Assembly (NCBI RefSeq): GCF_041080625.1
Contig: NZ_CP163518.1
Span: 124,001-188,000, forward strand
Length of the DNA stretch: 64,000 nucleotides
From: Streptomyces sp. CG1
Lineage (GTDB): Bacteria > Actinomycetota > Actinomycetes > Streptomycetales > Streptomycetaceae
Direction: 5' to 3'
Made by a program: the position numbers and the translations under genes
Notes under the pieces: model-generated
The model's database searches: none
What the model saw: the letters and a program-made list of their open reading frames with translations, nothing else
Told to the model about the DNA's origin: nothing
Shown here: one piece after another, positions 40,490 to 51,624 of the stretch
How positions within the stretch are numbered: position 1 is the first letter of the stretch
Layout: every line of letters begins with the position of its first letter

Positions 40490-40882
40490 ATCCGCCGCCG
40501 GGGCAGTCTTGTTCTGGCTGCCGGTCACGTTGCCGACCTCGACTCCACCACGGGGACGTGGGATGAACAGACCGAACCGGGGTCGCCCCGCGCGGACGTC
40601 TGGCTCGGGGCTCAAGACCGTGCCCTGCACGGTGTTGGCAACAACGACATCGCCGTCCTCCCCAAGAACAGCCCAGGCGGGTTCTGGGCCTGCGCCCTCG
40701 ACCAGGACTACGGCGCGGCCCTCCCCTCCGCGGACATCCGCCCCGGTCGGATCCTGTGCGGGCTCACCGCCGCGAACCGCGTCGCCCAGTTACGGGTGAC
40801 CTCCGTGCACGACGACGCGGCCAGCATGCCCGACTGGGTCACGCTGGACATCACCGTGTGGGTGCCTGCCCACAAGACCTGA
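40490..40882 (+). CDS. Hypothetical protein or C-terminal fragment
   Basis: The reading LVLAAGHVADLDSTTGTWDE, ADVWLGAQDRALHGVGNND, GGFWACALDQDYGAALPSAD and VTLDITVWVPAHKT looks like a genuine extracellular beta-rich domain of about 120 residues. No clear start is visible; an upstream frame extends to 40391. It could be the detached C-terminal domain of a larger secreted protein. Family not recognised. Confidence 0.4.
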   Translation: MRRRGSLVLAAGHVADLDSTTGTWDEQTEPGSPRADVWLGAQDRALHGVGNNDIAVLPKNSPGGFWACALDQDYGAALPSADIRPGRILCGLTAANRVAQLRVTSVHDDAASMPDWVTLDITVWVPAHKT

Positions 40883-41117
40883 CCGCCGGGTGGCCGTAAT
40901 GGCAGCAGCCATGCTCAGCAACTCCGAACTCGTCTGCCTGGCGGTGGTCCAGGCCTTGCTCGGCGTCGGTGAACTCCAGGAAGCAGCTGGTGGCCGCATC
41001 CTCGGTCGGGCGCCGTGTAGACGGGCCGGAGCGCCTTGGCGATCCGGTGTGCCACCCGGCGTTGGTCAGGTCGGAGAACAGAGCGTCCTCGATCTGCCGG
41101 GTCAGTGCGCTCGAGGC

Positions 41118-41840
41118 TCACTGGGCAAGGTGCTGGCCGGGGGCGGGCGACGTGCCGGTCTGCTTGGCGTAGGTCTGGGCGTGCTTCGGGATCAGCGCAT
41201 CGATCCGGTTCACGTAGTTCTGCGTCTCAGGGATCCGTGGGATACCCCGGGCCTTGAGTACCGCGACGGGGCCGGCGTTGTACGCGGCGAGCGCGAGCCG
41301 GGTGGGGTCACCGGGGATGCCCTTGACCTGCTTGAACAGATGGCACATGTAGGCACCCTGCGCCGGGATGGCATCGCCCGGGTTCCACACGTCGGCCTTG
41401 CCATCGCCGGCATAGTCCTTGCCCCACTCCGCCCAGGTCGACGGGCGGAACTGCGCGATGCCCTGGGCTCGCCCGGAGTCCGCCCGCGGGTCCCACTGGC
41501 TCTCCGCGTCGAGCTGCGCGGCCAGCAACGGAACGCTCAGCTCCGGACAGGTCCTGGCGGCCAACTGAACGGTCACCAGATACTGATCAGGAATGGCGGG
41601 CAGTGCGGGCGGCCGGCTCAGCCACCACACGACGCCGAGGCCAGCGGCGACCACGAGTACGACTCCGAGGGCCAGGCCCACCAGACATCCTCGACGTGCG
41701 GAGCGCCTGGGTTCCCTCTCCGCCCACGAAGAGCCGCGCACTGCGGCGGGCGACGCCCCTTCCCAGGAGGTAGAGGTGGCCTGCTGACTTTGTCGCCGCA
41801 CCCGGCCACTGTCCGCCGCGTCAGCTCGCTGCTGTTGCAT
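41118..41840 (-). CDS. Lytic transglycosylase (SLT domain), membrane-anchored
   Basis: The protein has 240 residues. A basic N-terminus is followed by one membrane segment (GCLVGLALGVVLVVAAGLGV) and an SLT domain: VPLLAAQLDAESQWDPRADS holds the catalytic Glu, followed by AQGIAQFRPSTWAEWGKDY, GAYMCHLFKQV and LALAAYNAGPVAVLKARGIP. It ends NYVNRIDALIPKHAQTYAK. It cleaves peptidoglycan outside the membrane. No clear operon partners. Confidence 0.88.
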   Translation of the reverse strand: MQQQRADAADSGRVRRQSQQATSTSWEGASPAAVRGSSWAEREPRRSARRGCLVGLALGVVLVVAAGLGVVWWLSRPPALPAIPDQYLVTVQLAARTCPELSVPLLAAQLDAESQWDPRADSGRAQGIAQFRPSTWAEWGKDYAGDGKADVWNPGDAIPAQGAYMCHLFKQVKGIPGDPTRLALAAYNAGPVAVLKARGIPRIPETQNYVNRIDALIPKHAQTYAKQTGTSPAPGQHLAQ

Positions 41841-42170
41841 GTGCCCAGTCCGTCCGGTCGGTGTACCCGGTGATCTGCCGATGACAGGTGGGACGCATTG
41901 GACTCCCTCGTCGGTTGCACAATCGCGCAGCTGAGCAAGCGTCCATGGGGATCACCACACGAGGGAACCGGCCTCAGCCGCCCACCGCGACGCCCGTCAC
42001 CGAAACCATCCCCGAGGCACGCTCGGCCCCCGGGCCAGCAGCCCTGCCCACCGTACTGTCAGCACTACAAAGCAGGCGGCGCGGCGACGAGCACCAGAAG
42101 CACGGTCTCGGCACGGTCTCGGCACGCCGCGGTACCACGCAGTCTCATGGGCGCGTCTCCAGCAGCGCCC

Positions 42171-42308
42171 AGCGTGAAGACCTCCACCAGCGTGCCCGCC
42201 GCCAGCCAGGGCACGGACGCAGCCACGAAGATCGTGGGGCGCAAGCGGAGCATCGTCACCGACACCCTCGGACTGCTGCTCGCGGTGCTGGTCACGGCCG
42301 CGAGCCTG
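42171..42308 (+). pseudogene. IS5-type transposase internal fragment
   Basis: About 46 residues (SVKTSTSVPAASQGTDAAT, KIVGRKRSIVTDTLGLLL, VLVTAASL) match the DDE core of the transposase at 32377-33222 but differ at several positions, so this is a separate decayed copy. Confidence 0.7.
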
Positions 42309-42650
42309 AGGGCCAAAAGAAGGACGTCTGGTTCGAATTCCGGACGGAATCGTTGTGTACCGGCCATGCATGGGTAAACCGAGCGTGGACGGCGGGCGCG
42401 GTGACAGGCACCATGCGTGACGCCAGGTGTGGGAGCGGGGGCCCGGAGTGCGGAGATGGCAGCAGGCCCTGACTGCCCGTCAGTCACTCGCCGGACGGAA
42501 CCTTTCCTTGGTACGGCGGGAACACATCGCCATACTCGTCGCCTTTGCGCATGGACACGTCCGGTCCTTGGGAGGCAGGCGCCCCATGTCCGTCATCCCT
42601 CCGGCCCCGGCCCGTCCAGTGGGCGGGGCGACCCCCAATGGAGGCTTCAC

Positions 42651-43733
42651 ATGGCGCAACGCCGAACAACTCTCTCCACCCGTGCGCTCACCGGAGCGAG
42701 CGCCGTAGTCCTCACGGCCGGCGTGGCCCTGCTCCCCAGCGCTGGATCGGCCGCGGCCGCACCCGGCACCACCGCACCCAAGCCGGACGCGACCCAGGCC
42801 GCATCCACCGCAGCCCTCGTCGCACGACTGGGCAACCGCGCCGCCGGCTCCTACTACGATGCCGCGGCCCACCGCTTCGTCGTGAACATCACCGACTCGT
42901 CCGCGGCCGACCAGGTTCGCGGCTCCGGCGCCGTCCCCAGAACCGTGCGCTATTCCACCACCCAACTTCGCGCCGCCCTGGGCACGTTGACCCAGCGTGC
43001 CCGGATCGCGGGCACCGCCTGGTCGATCGACCCCCGTAGGAACAAGGTGGTCGTGACCGTCGATCCGACGGTCACCGGAGCCAAGCTCACCCAACTGAAC
43101 ACCGTGGTCAAGTCCGTCGGCGACAAGGTCGTCGTACGTCGGGCCGCCACCGCGTTCAAGCCGTACATCGCGGGCGGCGACGCCATCTGGGGCAGCAGCG
43201 TCCGCTGCTCCCTCGGCTTCAACGTGTCGGCGAACGGCACACCAGCCTTCCTGACTGCCGGACACTGCGGCAACGCTTCCTCGACGTGGTCCGACTCCCA
43301 GGGCGGCGGGGAGGTCGCCCAGACCGTCGACTCGCGCTTCCCTGGCACCGACTACGCCCTGGTCCGGTACGACGACGCGAACAGTGACCACGCCAGTGTC
43401 GTCGACCTCCACAACGGCGGCAGCCAGCAGATCACCCACGCCGCCGACGCCTACGTGGGCGAATCGGTCCAGCGCAGCGGCAGCACCTCCGGTGTCCACG
43501 TCGGGTCGGTCACCGGTCTCGACGCGACGGTGAACTATGAGGAGGGCTCGGTCTCCGGGCTCATCGACACCAGTGTGTGTGCCGAACCCGGCGACAGCGG
43601 CGGCGCGCTCTTCGACGCCGACGCGGCCATCGGCCTGACCTCGGGAGGCAGCGGCGACTGCACGTCCGGCGGCGAGACCTTCTTCCAGCCGGTGCCTGCG
43701 GCACTGAACGCGGAGGGGGCCAGCCTGTCGTAA
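42651..43733 (+). CDS. Secreted S1 serine protease (streptogrisin type) with pro-region
   Basis: 360 residues from ATG 42651, with GGAGG 5 nt upstream. Signal peptide (LTGASAVVLTAGVALLPSAG), an alpha-lytic-type pro-region of about 130 residues ending near FKPYIAGGDAI, then the chymotrypsin fold. The triad is visible: His in FLTAGHCGNAS, Asp in GTDYALVRYDD and Ser in EPGDSGGALFD. Four cysteines pair as in streptogrisins. The pro-region should act as a folding chaperone removed by autocleavage. No operon. Confidence 0.92.
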   Translation: MAQRRTTLSTRALTGASAVVLTAGVALLPSAGSAAAAPGTTAPKPDATQAASTAALVARLGNRAAGSYYDAAAHRFVVNITDSSAADQVRGSGAVPRTVRYSTTQLRAALGTLTQRARIAGTAWSIDPRRNKVVVTVDPTVTGAKLTQLNTVVKSVGDKVVVRRAATAFKPYIAGGDAIWGSSVRCSLGFNVSANGTPAFLTAGHCGNASSTWSDSQGGGEVAQTVDSRFPGTDYALVRYDDANSDHASVVDLHNGGSQQITHAADAYVGESVQRSGSTSGVHVGSVTGLDATVNYEEGSVSGLIDTSVCAEPGDSGGALFDADAAIGLTSGGSGDCTSGGETFFQPVPAALNAEGASLS

Positions 43734-43930
43734 CCGGAGGCCGACCGGTCTTCCGTAACCGACACCGCCTGTCAGGCCGAACAGGCCTCGGCGCCCTGCC
43801 GGGGCCGCCTGGCGCGGGTCGTACTGGTATCTGTTCGCGACCTCAAAATCGTGCCTAACGCCACACTCCACACCGAACCGCACCCACGCGCGGCCCACCC
43901 CGCACGCCCCATGCCGGGGAGCGGGGAGCG

Positions 43931-43958
43931 CCCCTCCACCCCGAATTGGGTGGAGGGG
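43931..43958. terminator. Hairpin terminator between convergent genes
   Basis: CCCCTCCACCC (43931-43941) and GGGTGGAGGGG (43948-43958) form a perfect 11-bp stem with a 6-nt loop. It lies after the protease gene and 24 bp beyond the minus-strand stop at 43982. Confidence 0.7.
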
Positions 43959-43981
43959 TTGGGCAGGCAAGGCGGACGCCG

Positions 43982-44170
43982 TCAGGCTGCTCGCCGCCCC
44001 CGACAACAGAGTCGGGCCAACTGGCGAGCCCTCATGTGCGCGCCGGGCAGGCTGCCGTACTCGCCGACCCACGATCGGCATCGGCGGTCGGCGTGGCAGT
44101 CGTTCCACCAGCCGTGCATGAGCGGCTGGCTGTCGACGGTCAGGATCACGTGGTGGCGCTGGTCATCCAT
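43982..44170 (-). CDS. Small hypothetical protein
   Basis: 62 residues: MDDQRHHVILTVDSQPLMHG, WWNDCHADRRCRSWVGEYGS, then a basic tail RQLARLCCRGRRAA. The core resembles small Streptomyces proteins with an HGWW motif; the tail looks unusual, so the 3' end may be altered. Ends near a strong hairpin. Confidence 0.5.
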   Translation of the reverse strand: MDDQRHHVILTVDSQPLMHGWWNDCHADRRCRSWVGEYGSLPGAHMRARQLARLCCRGRRAA

Positions 44171-44558
44171 GGCCTTGCCGGAAGTCGTCAGCGAGGATCG
44201 TCAGCCGGGTGCCGACCCCTTCGGCACCTTCCCCGGAGACGGCGAGAATCCCATTCCTTGTCGCCGGTGTGCCGGGCCACGGCTCGCGCACGGCCCGGGA
44301 GTGGCGCCGGCACAGACCCGGCCAGCGCAACGCCCTGGCGTCCTTCGCCACCGTTGCTCCCGCGCCTCGTGACTCGGGCAACTCCGCCTGCCCGTCGGGG
44401 CGAGCCGAGCGGGCGGATCCGGGGCTAGGATCACGCAATCGCCATTGCGGTCACCGCACGTCGAGCGGCCAGCGAGGGCATCATCGACTTCCCGAACCCG
44501 GTGTCGGAAGGTTCGGGCTCCGGAAGGCTCCGGAAAAGGGAGAGGCAGGGGACTCGCT
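44171..44558. other. Intergenic region upstream of the kinase gene
   Basis: No convincing gene is seen on either strand. Confidence 0.4.
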
Positions 44559-46208
<1,650 letters not shown>

Positions 46209-46216
46209 GCGAAATC

Positions 46217-46261
46217 CCACGCCGATCACTACGTTCCGAGACGATCACCCGGTCGGCGTGG
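46217..46261. terminator. Possible terminator after the kinase gene
   Basis: CCACGCCGA (46217-46225) and TCGGCGTGG (46253-46261) form a 9-bp stem with a 27-nt loop, starting 9 bp after the kinase stop. The long loop makes this tentative. Confidence 0.4.
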
Positions 46262-46376
46262 AGAACGACAGCATCGGACTGCCCATCGGCCCCGACCCGT
46301 TGGGGACCCTCATGCCACCGCTGCCGCCACTCAGCCCCGGCAGCATCGTGCGGACACGCTACGTTGGCCCGCGCAG

Positions 46377-46997
46377 TCAGGAGGAACTGACGTCCGTGGT
46401 GTGGGTCAGAACCACGCATCCGTCGTGCCCCTCTGTGCCGGGGTTGGAAGGCCGCTGGCGGCCGGGATTGGCCGCGCCGACGCTCCCGGCGCCAATTCCT
46501 CCATGACCGCCCACGCCGGCGCCTGGACAGCTGTCGGGGCGCTGCGCGGGCGTGCCGCCATCGCCGCCCCCACCGCGATGGTTGTAATCTCCGGCCTCGC
46601 CGCCCGTGCCGCCATTGCCCGGGGTGATGGTGCGGTCGGTGCCCTCGCACCGGCTTGCCGCTGCGCCGCCGCCCCCTCCTCCGCGGGTGCCGTAACCACT
46701 GCGCCAGAGCCCGAATGCATCGCCGCCGGGCCTCTCCCAGCCGTGCCCGGCGGATGCCAGGGTGTTCCCGCCGATACCGACGGTGGTGTTGGAACCGTTC
46801 GCACCCCAGTCACCGTCATTGTGCAGACCGCTTCCGCCCTTGCCTCCCTTTCCGCCGCTGCCGGCTGTGAGGTAGATCTTCGATCCGCTCTGAACGGGGA
46901 TGCGGCACGACACCACGGCCGAGCTGCCGCCTCCGCCGCCTCCGCCGCCGCCCAGAGCCACGATGCGCAAGGTTCTCCATCTGCACCCATGTCCCAT
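46377..46997 (-). CDS. Glycine-rich protein, probably surface or secreted
   Basis: About 200 residues on the minus strand: IVALGGGGGGGGGSSAVVS, KIYLTAGSGGKGGKGGSG, YGTRGGGGGGAAASRCEG, TITPGNGGTGGEAGDYNH and GHDGCVVLTHTTDVSSS. The pattern of Gly-rich loops alternating with short beta-like strands fits glycine-rich structural domains. No signal peptide is visible from ATG 46997, so the N-terminus may be misjudged or frameshifted. Four cysteines are spread through it. Confidence 0.5.
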   Translation of the reverse strand: MGHGCRWRTLRIVALGGGGGGGGGSSAVVSCRIPVQSGSKIYLTAGSGGKGGKGGSGLHNDGDWGANGSNTTVGIGGNTLASAGHGWERPGGDAFGLWRSGYGTRGGGGGGAAASRCEGTDRTITPGNGGTGGEAGDYNHRGGGGDGGTPAQRPDSCPGAGVGGHGGIGAGSVGAANPGRQRPSNPGTEGHDGCVVLTHTTDVSSS

Positions 46998-47291
46998 GCG
47001 CTTTCACGCACTGATTCGATCTTTCTGGGGCCCCTCGAACTGGTGTCAGCCACCTTCTCGCTTGGGTGCAGCTACTACTGCGAGTTACCCATCAGGCCCC
47101 GAACGGCAGAAGCACGCCTCACAGTCCCACCGCAAGCCCCCGACTGACGTCATAACAAGCCGACATCGCAAACTCGGTCAGAACGCGACTCCCACACTCA
47201 CCGCGAAACGAGTCCCCTACTCACGCCCATCGCCAGCGGGCCGTCCCACGAAGTGACGTCATTTCTCGTGAACATCCACGGCCCCGCCGAC

Positions 47292-47319
47292 CGTCCATCG
47301 CCACCCAAAACGATGGACG
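47292..47319. other. Intergenic hairpin
   Basis: CGTCCATCG (47292-47300) and CGATGGACG (47311-47319) form a perfect 9-bp stem with a 10-nt loop. It may be a terminator or RNA structure. Confidence 0.5.
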
Positions 47320-47381
47320 AGCGCTGCTGCTTGAAGTGAACGAAGCCATCCGGGGCATCCACCGCTCCGTGGGGATCTCGA

Positions 47382-47425
47382 GGCAGCGGATGAGGACGTA
47401 CTGAAGGTGATCCTCATCCGCTGCC
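47382..47425. terminator. Long perfect intergenic hairpin
   Basis: GGCAGCGGATGAGGA (47382-47396) and its exact complement (47411-47425) form a 15-bp stem with a 14-nt loop, just upstream of a small plus-strand gene. It may be a terminator or an RNA regulatory element. Confidence 0.6.
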
Positions 47426-47452
47426 GAGCGAGCGATCCGGGCGCGAGATCAA

Positions 47453-47743
47453 GTGTGGGCGTTGACCAGCACGCTGGTGGACACCGAAATGCCGCTGGTG
47501 ACCTGGCCCGCGCGGTCCCTGGACGACTGCTGCACCACGGGTGAAGAGTCTGCGCGGGAGGACGAGCGGATCCGGCAGAGGACCGCTGAGGGCGCCCGCA
47601 ACCTTGCGAAGTGGCGCCGCGAACGTCTGCAGAAGGTCCAGGAGTACCTCACCGACAGCGAGCAGCGGTTGGAGGAGGAGTTGCAGCGCGTGAACGATGA
47701 GATCGCCGTCGGTCCCCCGCCCCCCGACCGGATGGGGTGGTAG
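47453..47743 (+). CDS. Small coiled-coil hypothetical protein
   Basis: Up to 96 residues. The C-terminal part (EESAREDERIRQRTAEGAR, NLAKWRRERLQKVQEYLTD, SEQRLEEELQRVNDEIAVG) has strong charged heptad character, so a coiled coil is likely. The start is uncertain: the GTG at 47453 gives a poorly convincing N-terminus, and the real start may be internal or the gene truncated. Confidence 0.45.
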   Translation: MWALTSTLVDTEMPLVTWPARSLDDCCTTGEESAREDERIRQRTAEGARNLAKWRRERLQKVQEYLTDSEQRLEEELQRVNDEIAVGPPPPDRMGW

Positions 47744-48176
47744 CCCGGCCGAGGCGAACGCGCCCGGGTCACCCCCATACACGGACGGTGGCCTGCACAG
47801 GTTGGGGGTCGAGGAACAACCGTGCCGGATCGTGCGGGAACGGCCGGTCGGCACGATGCCGCGAGTAACGGGGCCGCTTCACGTGCTCGCCGGGCTGGCA
47901 GGACGCGCTTGCCCGGCCGCCAGATGGCATCGCTGCGCTTCACACCGTCCAGGTCGTGGCCGGCCACGATGCGACCGATACCGAACATGAGTGATTCCGC
48001 GGTCTCTTCCGCCTGCTTGTCGAACCTCGTCTGTGCCATCGGCCGTGCCCATTCGGTGTGCTTGCGGGCACCTCGCACCCGGAAGCGGACGACGCCGACG
48101 CCCGGACGGCTTCCTTGTGGAGAGATTCCGTGTGTCTGGGCGGGCGGATACGCCTTTGCTGGGTGAAGCTGAAGGC
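47744..48176. other. Intergenic region, no gene seen
   Basis: No coherent coding sequence is recognised. Confidence 0.35.
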
Positions 48177-48722
48177 GTGAGCATCAGTAGCGAGCGCCCG
48201 GTGAGTGCTGAGCAGATCTACGCGGCGCTGGCCGCTCTTGCGGCTGAGCCAGTGGCAGATCCGGAGAAGCGCCCCGAGGGGCCGCAGGAAGAAGACCGCC
48301 TGCACCTGTTGGGCAGTCTTCTGGCGAAAACGGAGCTTGAGATCACCGCCGCAACCCGTCTGAGTGAGGAAGGGGAGATCGAGGACGTCCTTGAGACATT
48401 GCTCGGTTGGGGGGAACAGCTGGGAGCGGACCCCGGTCTCGCGGTCAACGTCCTGACGAACCGGCTGCAGCGCACCGCGCTGCAGGTCTCCGAACCCGAG
48501 GCAGAAGAAGTGCCACCGGGCCGGGAGGCAGCCTTCGCGGCTTCCATGACAGCGGTGTACGCGCTCAGCGCCCAACTGCACGCCGAGCGCGGCGACGCAG
48601 AGGGAACCCGACGCGCTCTGAGCGGGGCGGAAGAGGCCCTCATCGACATCCTGCAAGGCATGCATGACCTGCGCGTCGCCATCGGCGACGCACCCGGAAC
48701 TGAGAACGAGGCCGACAACTGA
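48177..48722 (+). CDS. Acidic helical hypothetical protein
   Basis: 181 residues from GTG 48177: SISSERPVSAEQIYAALAAL, LHLLGSLLAKTELEITAATR, LTNRLQRTALQVSEPEAEE and ALSGAEEALIDILQGMHDL. It is strongly acidic and predicted helical, with no signal peptide. Codon use looks coding, but the ribosome site is weak. Family not recognised. Confidence 0.55.
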   Translation: MSISSERPVSAEQIYAALAALAAEPVADPEKRPEGPQEEDRLHLLGSLLAKTELEITAATRLSEEGEIEDVLETLLGWGEQLGADPGLAVNVLTNRLQRTALQVSEPEAEEVPPGREAAFAASMTAVYALSAQLHAERGDAEGTRRALSGAEEALIDILQGMHDLRVAIGDAPGTENEADN

Positions 48723-49046
48723 CACGCTCGGCACCCGCCCCGCGCCTCCACCGACGGGAGCCGGTACGGGGCCGCAGTTCGTTCCCCGGCATCCTGTGCG
48801 CCCGCAGACTCTCCTGCCCGTGCGCTATGACCAGGACCCTGTCGAGCTCCATGAAAGGACCGACCGGAATCCAGGGGAGCGCACCTCATGCCCGGGCTGC
48901 GTCCACACCCCGCATGCCGGGTCCCGGATAATGAACCGTCCGGGACCCCTATGCGGGCTCTGCTCGGCAGGCCGCGAGCCTCCGGGTTGCGCCCCGGGCG
49001 GCTCATCGTGTGGCGGTCTGCCCCATCCCAGATCTTGTGTGGGTAT
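48723..49046. other. Intergenic region left of an IS605-type element
   Basis: No gene is seen. Confidence 0.35.
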
Positions 49047-49129
49047 CCCCGGCTTCGGCCGGGGAGGGAAATGCATCCTGGGACGGGAGGCGCGCAGTGC
49101 CGGAGTTCGCTCCGTCTGTGGGGTGACGG

Positions 49130-49558
49130 TCAGATAGGCAGTTTCTGGCTCTCGATGTAGTGACGGACGATGCTGAGTGGTGCACCGCCGCACGACCCGG
49201 CGAAGTAGGAGCGGGACCAGAAGACGGAGCCCGTCCCGATGCGGTTGATGCGGTCGGTGTACTCGGCGCGTAGGTACCGGGAGCTGACGCCCTTCAAGCT
49301 GTTGATCAGCTTCGACAAGGCCACCTTGGGCGGGTAGTGCACGAGCAGGTGTACGTGATCGCGTTCGCCGTTGAACTCCTTCAGCTCCGTCTCGAAGCTG
49401 CCGCACACTTCCCGCATGATCTCCTCGCACCGCTTCAGCATCGCGTCATCGAAGACGCCCTTGCGGTACCTCGTGACGAACACCAAGTGAGCGTGGAGGC
49501 TGTAGGCGACGTGACGGCCGGTGCGGATATCGGGGTTTGGTTCCCAGCGTGGTGACAT
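49130..49558 (-). CDS. tnpA: TnpA Y1 (HUH) single-strand transposase
   Basis: The protein has 142 residues. The HUH motif is ERDHVHLLVHYPP and the catalytic tyrosine lies in IVRHYIESQK. Other family segments are YSLHAHLVFVTRYRKGVF and SLKGVSSRYLRAEY. It appears intact and starts 53 bp from the divergent tnpB. Confidence 0.92.
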   Translation of the reverse strand: MSPRWEPNPDIRTGRHVAYSLHAHLVFVTRYRKGVFDDAMLKRCEEIMREVCGSFETELKEFNGERDHVHLLVHYPPKVALSKLINSLKGVSSRYLRAEYTDRINRIGTGSVFWSRSYFAGSCGGAPLSIVRHYIESQKLPI

Positions 49559-49610
49559 ACGCCAAGGCTAGTATGATCTTGCAAGCTGACCAGGAAGGGG
49601 GGTGGGCCGG

Positions 49611-50826
49611 ATGATCCGTGCGTACAAGTTCCTCATGCGGCCCACCGTGGGCCAGACGGCAGCGCTCGGCGAGATGCTGCGTGATCACTGCTCCCTCTAC
49701 AACGGGGCATTGCAGGAGCGTCGTGACGCCTACCGGCACGCCTCCAAGACCTCGATCAAGTACGGTCAGCAGTCCGCCCAGCTCAAGGAGATCCGCGCCT
49801 TCGACCCTGAGCGGCAAGGCCGCTGGTCGTTCTCGTCACAGCAGGCCACCTTGCGCCGCCTGGACAAGGCGTTCCAAGCCTTCTTCCGGCGCGTGAAGGC
49901 CGGCAACAAGCCGGGCTGTCCCCGCTTCCGGGGTGCGATGTGGTTCGACACCGTGGAATTCCCCAAGGACGGCGACGGCTGCCGCTGGGACTCCACCCCA
50001 CACGACCCCGTCACCCGCGTCCGCCTTCAAGGCGTGGGACACGTCAAGGTCAACCAGCACCGGCCGGTGGTCGGAAAGGTCAAGACCGTCAGCGTCAAGC
50101 GTGAAGGCAAACGCTGGTACGTCATCCTGACCGCCGACCAGGCCGAGCCCGAACCCCTGCCCGCCACCGGCTCTGTGGTCGGCATCGACATGGGCATAGC
50201 CAACTTTCTCGCCGACTCCAGCGGCGAGTTCGTACCCAACCCCCGCCACAGCCGCAAGGCCGCCGCCAAGCTCGAAGCCGCACAGCAGGCCCTCGCCCGC
50301 TTCCCCCGCGTCCGGCGCGACAAGCGCACCAAGAACCACCAACGGGCCGTCCAGCGCGTTGCCGACCTCCACCGCAAGGTGAAGCGTCAGCGCCTCGACC
50401 ACGCCCACAAGACCGCCCTTGACCTCGTCCGCGAACACGACTTCATCGCGCACGAAGACCTCAAGATCCGCAACATGGTCAAGGCCCCCGCACCGATGCC
50501 CGCCCCTGACCAGCCGAGCACCTTCCTGCCCAACGGCGCGGCAGCGAAGGCCAGATTCAACCACTCGATCTCGGATGCCGGATGGGGGGGTGTTCCTGAC
50601 GATCCTGCACGCCAAGGCTGAGAGCGCCGGACGAGACGTGATCGCCGTGGACCCCCGCAACACCTCCCGGACCTGCCCCGAATGCGGGCACGCCTCAGCG
50701 GAGAACCGACCCACCCAGGAGAAGTTCCACTGCGTCTCGTGCGGCCACAGCGCGCACACGGACACAGTGGGCGCTCTCAACGTTCTACGGGCCGGGCTGG
50801 TCCGTCGCAACGCCCGCCAGGGTTAG
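49611..50826 (+). pseudogene. tnpB: TnpB RNA-guided nuclease, frameshifted in a G run
   Basis: ATG at 49611 is preceded by AGGAAGGGGG. The N-domain is IRAYKFLMRPTVGQTAALGE; VVGIDMGIANFLADSSGEF carries the first RuvC Asp and FIAHEDLKIRNMVKAP the Glu. At about 50584-50590 a run of seven G breaks the frame; six would give SISDAGWGVFLTILHAKAES. The zinc ribbon (TSRTCPECGHASAENR, FHCVSCGHSAHTDTVGALN) and the last RuvC Asp follow. Restored length is about 405 residues. Confidence 0.85.
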
Positions 50827-51100
50827 CGAGAAGCCCCCGGCTTCAGCCGAGGGAGGAGTCACAGATCTCCCCCTGAGACTGTCCGCGAACGTCGGCAGAC
50901 CCCCTGACCGGACACCAGAGGCCTGGTCGAGAGCATTTCAGGTGAAAGCATCGGCACTGCAAGATCGCCCGGACACACATTGGTGCGTCATACGATCACC
51001 AGCCTTCCAGGACCGTGGGGTTGCACGTCCCCGCTGGTCGGGCGAGACATGCCCACTGTGACTTGGCGGCATTACAGCCGACTTACAAGGGCTGACGCCA

Positions 51101-51574
51101 TCACGTTTCCCGCCATACGCGGTGGTTCACGCCGTCGAGCTGCTTAGCCTGCTTCTGCCGCAGGGGCACGAGGTGCAGGCTGGCCGGTAGGGTCGGCCGC
51201 GTCCGCGGCCGGCTGATCCGGCTGCGCCCGGTCGGCGACGGCGCGGCGGCGGGCGTTGGGCCCTCGCAGGTGAAAGCGGCGAGCCGTTCGAGGTGCTCCG
51301 GCGTGTGCATCCACGTCGCCGGATCGGTCGTGCGGCTCTCCAGCAGCTCCGGCATCGCGGCCCGCTGGTGGGCGTGGACGGAGGCGGCCTGCTGCGCCGG
51401 GGTGAGGGTGGCGTCGCGGTCGGGGTCGTCAACGGCGCGCGGCGCGGTCGCCGCCTGGTCGTAGTTGTGGCCGGCGCGCGCGGTGGGTGACGTGGTCGCG
51501 GCTGGGGCTTCGTCCTGCGCGGCGGCGGGTGCGTCGCGGGCGGCGCGGATCGGATGGCGTGGGCGAGGCAGCAC
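51101..51574 (-). CDS. Hypothetical protein, possibly mobile-element derived
   Basis: About 157 residues rich in Ala, Pro and Arg. Only the middle (RDATLTPAQQAASVHAHQRA, MPELLESRTTDPATWMHTPE, HLERLAAFTCEG) looks like a natural domain. No clear ribosome site; family not recognised. The stretch 50864-51100 to its left holds no gene. Confidence 0.3.
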   Translation of the reverse strand: MLPRPRHPIRAARDAPAAAQDEAPAATTSPTARAGHNYDQAATAPRAVDDPDRDATLTPAQQAASVHAHQRAAMPELLESRTTDPATWMHTPEHLERLAAFTCEGPTPAAAPSPTGRSRISRPRTRPTLPASLHLVPLRQKQAKQLDGVNHRVWRET

Positions 51575-51624
51575 CCCAAGTGAGGGATGCCGCGGCTATA
51601 CGGTCCAGTCACTTGACGCCGATG

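Larger units (their letters stand above)
49047..50860. mobile_element. IS200/IS605-type element with divergent tnpA and tnpB
   Basis: Left-end hairpin CCCCGGCTTCGGCCGGGG (49047-49064) and a right-end hairpin around GCCCCCGGCTTCAGCCGAGG (about 50832-50851) bound the two genes. This is the usual imperfect-palindrome structure recognised by TnpA. The exact ends are not determined. Confidence 0.7.

Noticed and set aside
40890..41117. Possible transposase fragment (minus strand, RQIEDALFSDLTNAGW)
   Set aside because: Too short and not clearly assigned to a family.
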